64,000 bases of DNA. Source: Podospora pseudocomata. Taxonomy: Eukaryota > Ascomycota > Sordariomycetes > Sordariales > Podosporaceae. The DNA lies in assembly GCF_035222375.1 (NCBI RefSeq), contig NW_026946363.1, positions 3,534,001-3,598,000 on the forward strand, written 5' to 3'. The notes below the pieces were generated by a model. The model was not told where the DNA came from, made no database searches, and was given only the letters and a program-made list of their open reading frames with translations. The position numbers and the translations under genes are program-made. This document shows positions 60,749 to 64,000 of the stretch, one piece after another; positions within the stretch are counted from its first letter, which is position 1; the number at the start of each line of letters is the position of its first letter.

Positions 60749-60835
60749 GGTTCCTGTCTGAGGTTCCTGTCTGAGGTTCCTGTCTGAGGTTCCTGTCTGA
60801 GGTTCCTGTCTGAGGTTCCTGTCTGAGGTTCCTGA
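60749..60835. repeat. 13-bp minisatellite, 6.7 copies
   Basis: Six perfect copies of GGTTCCTGTCTGA (60749-60826) are followed by a 9-bp partial copy. The copies are identical, which suggests recent expansion. The unit length is not a multiple of three, so open frames through it (60588-61001 minus) are not evidence of coding. Confidence 0.95.
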
Positions 60836-61555
60836 AGCAAGCACGAATTTCGAAACACCGATGGGCACTTTTGGATTTTGAATAAGGGACGGAGATCGGA
60901 GACGGGGATTGGTCTCGGATTGCGGGGCCGGAGAACCTAACTGTAAAAGCCGATATAGGTATGTGGCCGGGCCTTTCCGCTCTGGCGTTGACGCGCTTCA
61001 CCGCAACGAAAGGTATCCAAACCCTCTTCCGAGGAGGAGGCTGGTCTCGGCTTTGCGAAAGGGACGAAAAACGGACGTGCAGCGGACGAGATAAGATTTT
61101 GATCTAACTTGATCCAGAGCTTCCATGTGGGACCACCAAAAGGCCAGCGAACGAGACGTCTTTCTCGGCGCTTACACAATTCATCGTGTGTTGGGCCACT
61201 CAGAGATGAGACTGCACATTTGAGCAAACCCAAGAAGACGGTGGAGGTTTTGTACAGCTGGCAGTTCCACCCCCGTGTTCCCCAAACAGGGCGAGCAAAT
61301 CCGGGGCGTTGCTCTCGCCTTGTTGCACCTGCGAGATGGGGGCCAGCATGTGCCTGGTGACCAGCTAGACGTACGTAAGTGGGAGCCGATGCAAGCGTGG
61401 GTCGGGCATCAAAGGGGGAGAATGTTCGAGGGCACCTCCCACGGGCAGATTAAGGTTGAACCACTGGCAGTGGCGGTAGGTAGGTAGGTGGTGCAGGTGC
61501 AGACACTGCCATGACATGTTCTTTCCCACCTTGATCGCATTCTGCATCAATCCTA

Positions 61556-62555
61556 TTGGAGCCGGTTGAGACTAGACACGACACTGCTTCCTGTTTACTT
61601 AAGATCGATGGAAACCCCGAACCACTGTCTATCATGACGCTCCTGGCCAGACACTCCCCTGGCTCTGCTGCTTTCACCTCACTGATCAAACATCTCCGCC
61701 GATCTGGCATCATCGACATCCTCATCTCTTGGAGAGCATCCACAGTTTACTGTATTGTCTCCCCGATATCAATTCTGAAAACAGTCCCACGGAATTCAGC
61801 CGCTCGTCTGAGGAACACAGTCCGGAGGATCTATCGCAGCAACAGATCAAAGATGGCAGGACCACAGACGAAACCTTTGCCAAAGGGCCGTCAATCCTAC
61901 ACTGCTCATGAAACAACACCAATGTCGACGACAACAAAAGGAAGGATGATGGATTCCAGGGTGATGAAGCGGCAAAGCCAAACTGCCATGGCGAAGAGAC
62001 AGAAAGTGTCAGTTGTAGCATCACATTGCAGTCCGCATCCAAGACACAAAAGTAAGCATTTCTTTCAGATCTCACTTTTGCATCTTGAAGAAGCATTGTT
62101 TTCTGTCTCTTTTCATCGGTGTTTTGGCTCTTCATTAGCGTGAGCTGTGCCTTTGGTTTACTGTTTCTCTGGTTTTCGTCCGAGCTATTATGTTGCTCTC
62201 TGCGTCAACGAAGCCTTGCAGGCTGGAAGAGCAACTTGTTCACGTGTGGGCCTTCCGGCGGCGACAAGTGAATAGAATGGTTCTCTCTAGTAATATTGTT
62301 TGTTCAAGTGAATAGCCCTCAGTCACGCCAAACCTCTGCCTTTTCAGTCCTCCCACTTTTTCACCCATCAAGTTTCGCCGGAACTGTCACTGCCAGCAAA
62401 CTCCAACTGCCAAATTACGTCCACTGCTTCTGCTTTTGCGTTGCAGTTTTCTTCGTCCTTTCTCAGCAAACACGCAGAATTCGACGAGTTGCTAACGAAG
62501 GACCATCGAAATTACAGATCTCGAGGACTTCCTCACAACCAAGATCTTCCCAGAC
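61556..62555 (+). other. Possible upstream exon(s) of the unknown gene at 62556
   Basis: An intron 3' end is visible on the plus strand: branch CTAAC near 62491 and acceptor ATTACAG ending at 62519. The frame after it (LEDFLTTKIFPDM) continues directly into the reading frame at 62556. A donor GTAAGC at 62053 in the 61556-62143 open frame would join in frame, but that frame has weak protein character. A second frame over 61729-62055 is acidic and better in composition but carries one TGA. I could not settle the 5' structure. Confidence 0.35.
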
Positions 62556-63452
62556 ATGTATCTAGGCAACTTCGTGAACATCCTTCAGTTCAGCCACCAG
62601 GGAGTCGCAGCCCAGGGCTCTTCTGATTCTGATCCCAAGACCCAGCTATCGTCTCGACGCGGCAACCCTTGCTCGTTCCGCACGCTTCTCAATGACGGTG
62701 CTTCATCTTGCAATTCTCTCAGCAGCAGCACCTTTAAGGAGTTGGACAATGGAGACATTCGATTTGACGACTCCGAGTGTATCTCCATCGGCCGCACCCT
62801 AGGGAACGTCCCAAACCATCAGTTGCAGAAGCGTGTGGACAGCGGCATTGTTCTTGAGACGCAAGGTCGTAATCTTTACTCAGTTCCCGCGGACCTTCTT
62901 GCGCCGGAAAATGAGCACGGTGACGAAACCATGGGCGACTATAGCTGTATTGAGCAAGATATCGACATGGCGATCTGTTCACCCATCTTCACTACACAAG
63001 ACCACACGTTCAAGCGATCATTCAGCGCAAACAAGTTCCCAGCCGCCAGTAACCTGTCAGGCGTTTCAGAATCCGACAAGCAGGTGTTTGGCTCAATGGA
63101 GGCAATGAACATGCCATTCTCCTTGAACGAACCCGTTTTGAGAAGACACAACAGATTCCCTTTCCGCGACCACGATGCCGCCAAGGACGACGAGGACGAT
63201 GACATGTCCATCATTTCCGACTTCTCGCTCATTCCCAGCTACCCCCCTGGCGGAATCGACCAACAGTACAAAGTCAAAGTGAAAGTCGGCCGGGCAACCT
63301 TTAAGCGACTTCTCAAGATCCAGGCGAAGGTTGCCACCAAGACTGTTCGCCATATCAAGCGATCCTGTCGCGAGGCCATGGGGCAGGCTTTTGACCATTC
63401 CAGCCCCGTCTATAAACCGGCTACCTGTGTCCGTGTTGGGGGTGCCTGTTAA
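62520..63452 (+). CDS. Protein of unknown function, 5' end unresolved
   Basis: The frame from ATG 62556 gives 298 residues, and it is open upstream to an acceptor at 62519. I recognise no family. The protein is Ser/Asp-rich in the first 200 residues, with two similar phrases (FRTLLNDG and FKELDNGD). It has a Phe/Arg-rich patch (RRHNRFPFRDHD), then an acidic run with MSIISDFSLIPSYPPGG. The C-terminal third is basic and helical (KVKVKVGRATFKRLLKIQA, KTVRHIKRSCREA) and ends RVGGAC. Codon composition resembles the other genes here, which supports coding. There is no signal peptide or membrane helix. A basic C-terminal helix could bind membrane or nucleic acid, which is only a guess. The terminal Cys is not in a clear CaaX motif. 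Confidence 0.6.
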   Translation, partial: LEDFLTTKIFPDMYLGNFVNILQFSHQGVAAQGSSDSDPKTQLSSRRGNPCSFRTLLNDGASSCNSLSSSTFKELDNGDIRFDDSECISIGRTLGNVPNHQLQKRVDSGIVLETQGRNLYSVPADLLAPENEHGDETMGDYSCIEQDIDMAICSPIFTTQDHTFKRSFSANKFPAASNLSGVSESDKQVFGSMEAMNMPFSLNEPVLRRHNRFPFRDHDAAKDDEDDDMSIISDFSLIPSYPPGGIDQQYKVKVKVGRATFKRLLKIQAKVATKTVRHIKRSCREAMGQAFDHSSPVYKPATCVRVGGAC

Positions 63453-64000
63453 GCTGAGGAGAAACACAGCAGCTGTCGATGTACAATAATTTTGGAGTTT
63501 GTTATTCCACAAGAGTCACTCGCTATTTATCACCCACCTCATTTTTGGACTCACCACACCTATCACCCAGCACCAAGACCTGAATGCGACTGCTCGGCAC
63601 AATACAGTACCAACCGAGATCCCGATATCATGATATCACAGCATGTCACAGCCAAGGACTACGCGCAAGGGATGGCAGATCCGTCAAGTAGAGCACCATG
63701 AAGAAGCAAGTGTATCATCCACTGGCTTTTTTGCCTCGTTTTCCGGTTTGACAATGGCGCTGGATTCTCGCCAGCATCACCGCAGTCAAGATGCCAGATA
63801 CTGGACCCGGACAGCTGTGGCCTTTACCGAGGAGGATCCTACGATATCCAAACCGTACAATACAGAGAAGAGCGCAATGGAGCAAGCACCGGCTATTTTG
63901 CAAGGAGCGAAGGAACGGCATAGGAGGGGGAATTGGCATGAAGAGGGACAAAAAGCAAATTTGGGAGACTCGCATGGAGAGGAAACTTTCGGGCGGAGAA
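63453..64000. other. Right-end flank
   Basis: The 3' flank of the unknown gene reaches the window edge. One 86-codon minus-strand open frame (63715-63975) has no recognisable character. Nothing else is seen. Confidence 0.5.

Larger units (their letters stand above)
59856..61555. other. Gene-free 1.7 kb with micro- and minisatellite
   Basis: This contains the 3' flank of the small Ser-rich gene, a (CA)17 tract and a 13-bp minisatellite. Open frames crossing the repeats are repeat artefacts. I see no gene. Confidence 0.55.

Noticed and set aside
60588-61001. 137-codon minus-strand open frame with a repeated peptide
   Set aside because: The peptide repeat is the 13-bp minisatellite read in rotating frames; there is no support outside the repeat.

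Overview
The window looks like nuclear DNA from a filamentous ascomycete (Pezizomycotina, most likely Sordariomycetes). Genes are interrupted by short introns (about 54-200 bp, mostly GT-AG, with CTAAC/CTGAC-type branch sequences). Proteins carry long Ser/Pro/Gln-rich disordered regions, and intergenic stretches are pyrimidine-rich and several hundred to several thousand bases long. The gene content is fungal: Stt4, Cch1, Pre7, Msh5, an Hsp30-type small heat-shock protein, a Ste11/FMF-1-type HMG-box factor and an RRM+YTH protein. I found no tRNA, rRNA, transposase, CRISPR array or prophage.

Layout, left to right. (1) A TRP/Flc-like membrane protein gene on the minus strand, cut by the window edge. 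(2) A MutL-family ATPase (minus), divergent from lumazine synthase (plus) across a poly(T)/(GT)n promoter region. (3) A large disordered fungal protein (minus), then about 5 kb without a gene. (4) A CDF metal transporter (plus), convergent with phosphatidylinositol 4-kinase Stt4 (minus), which is divergent from proteasome subunit Pre7 (plus). (5) About 3 kb without a gene, then an RRM+YTH mRNA-binding protein and an Hsp20-family gene with heat-shock elements (both plus). (6) A frameshifted methyltransferase relic (plus), tail to tail with a three-exon LSM6 gene (minus) whose exons are too small to stand out as an open reading frame. (7) A nucleotidyltransferase-fold protein (plus), convergent with meiotic Msh5 (minus, one GC-AG intron), then EMC5 and the HMG-box regulator (both minus). 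(8) About 3 kb without a gene, then a DDT/PHD chromatin protein (minus), divergent from the calcium channel Cch1 (plus). (9) A small Ser-rich protein, repeats, and a partly resolved unknown gene (plus) at the right end.

Most genes are unrelated housekeeping functions: riboflavin synthesis, phosphoinositide signalling, the proteasome, RNA decay/splicing, membrane-protein insertion and calcium entry. The only loose theme is sexual development and recombination (MutL paralogue, Msh5, Ste11-like HMG factor), and I do not claim it is a functional cluster. I saw no convincing new multi-gene system. The most informative points are the decayed methyltransferase with three indels, the hidden LSM6 gene overlapping its tail, the GC-AG intron and N-terminal extension of Msh5, the substituted ATP-lid motif of the MutL protein, and the clear heat-shock element upstream of the Hsp20 gene. 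Intron borders were placed by eye from splice signals, frame and family similarity recalled from memory; no alignment was run.
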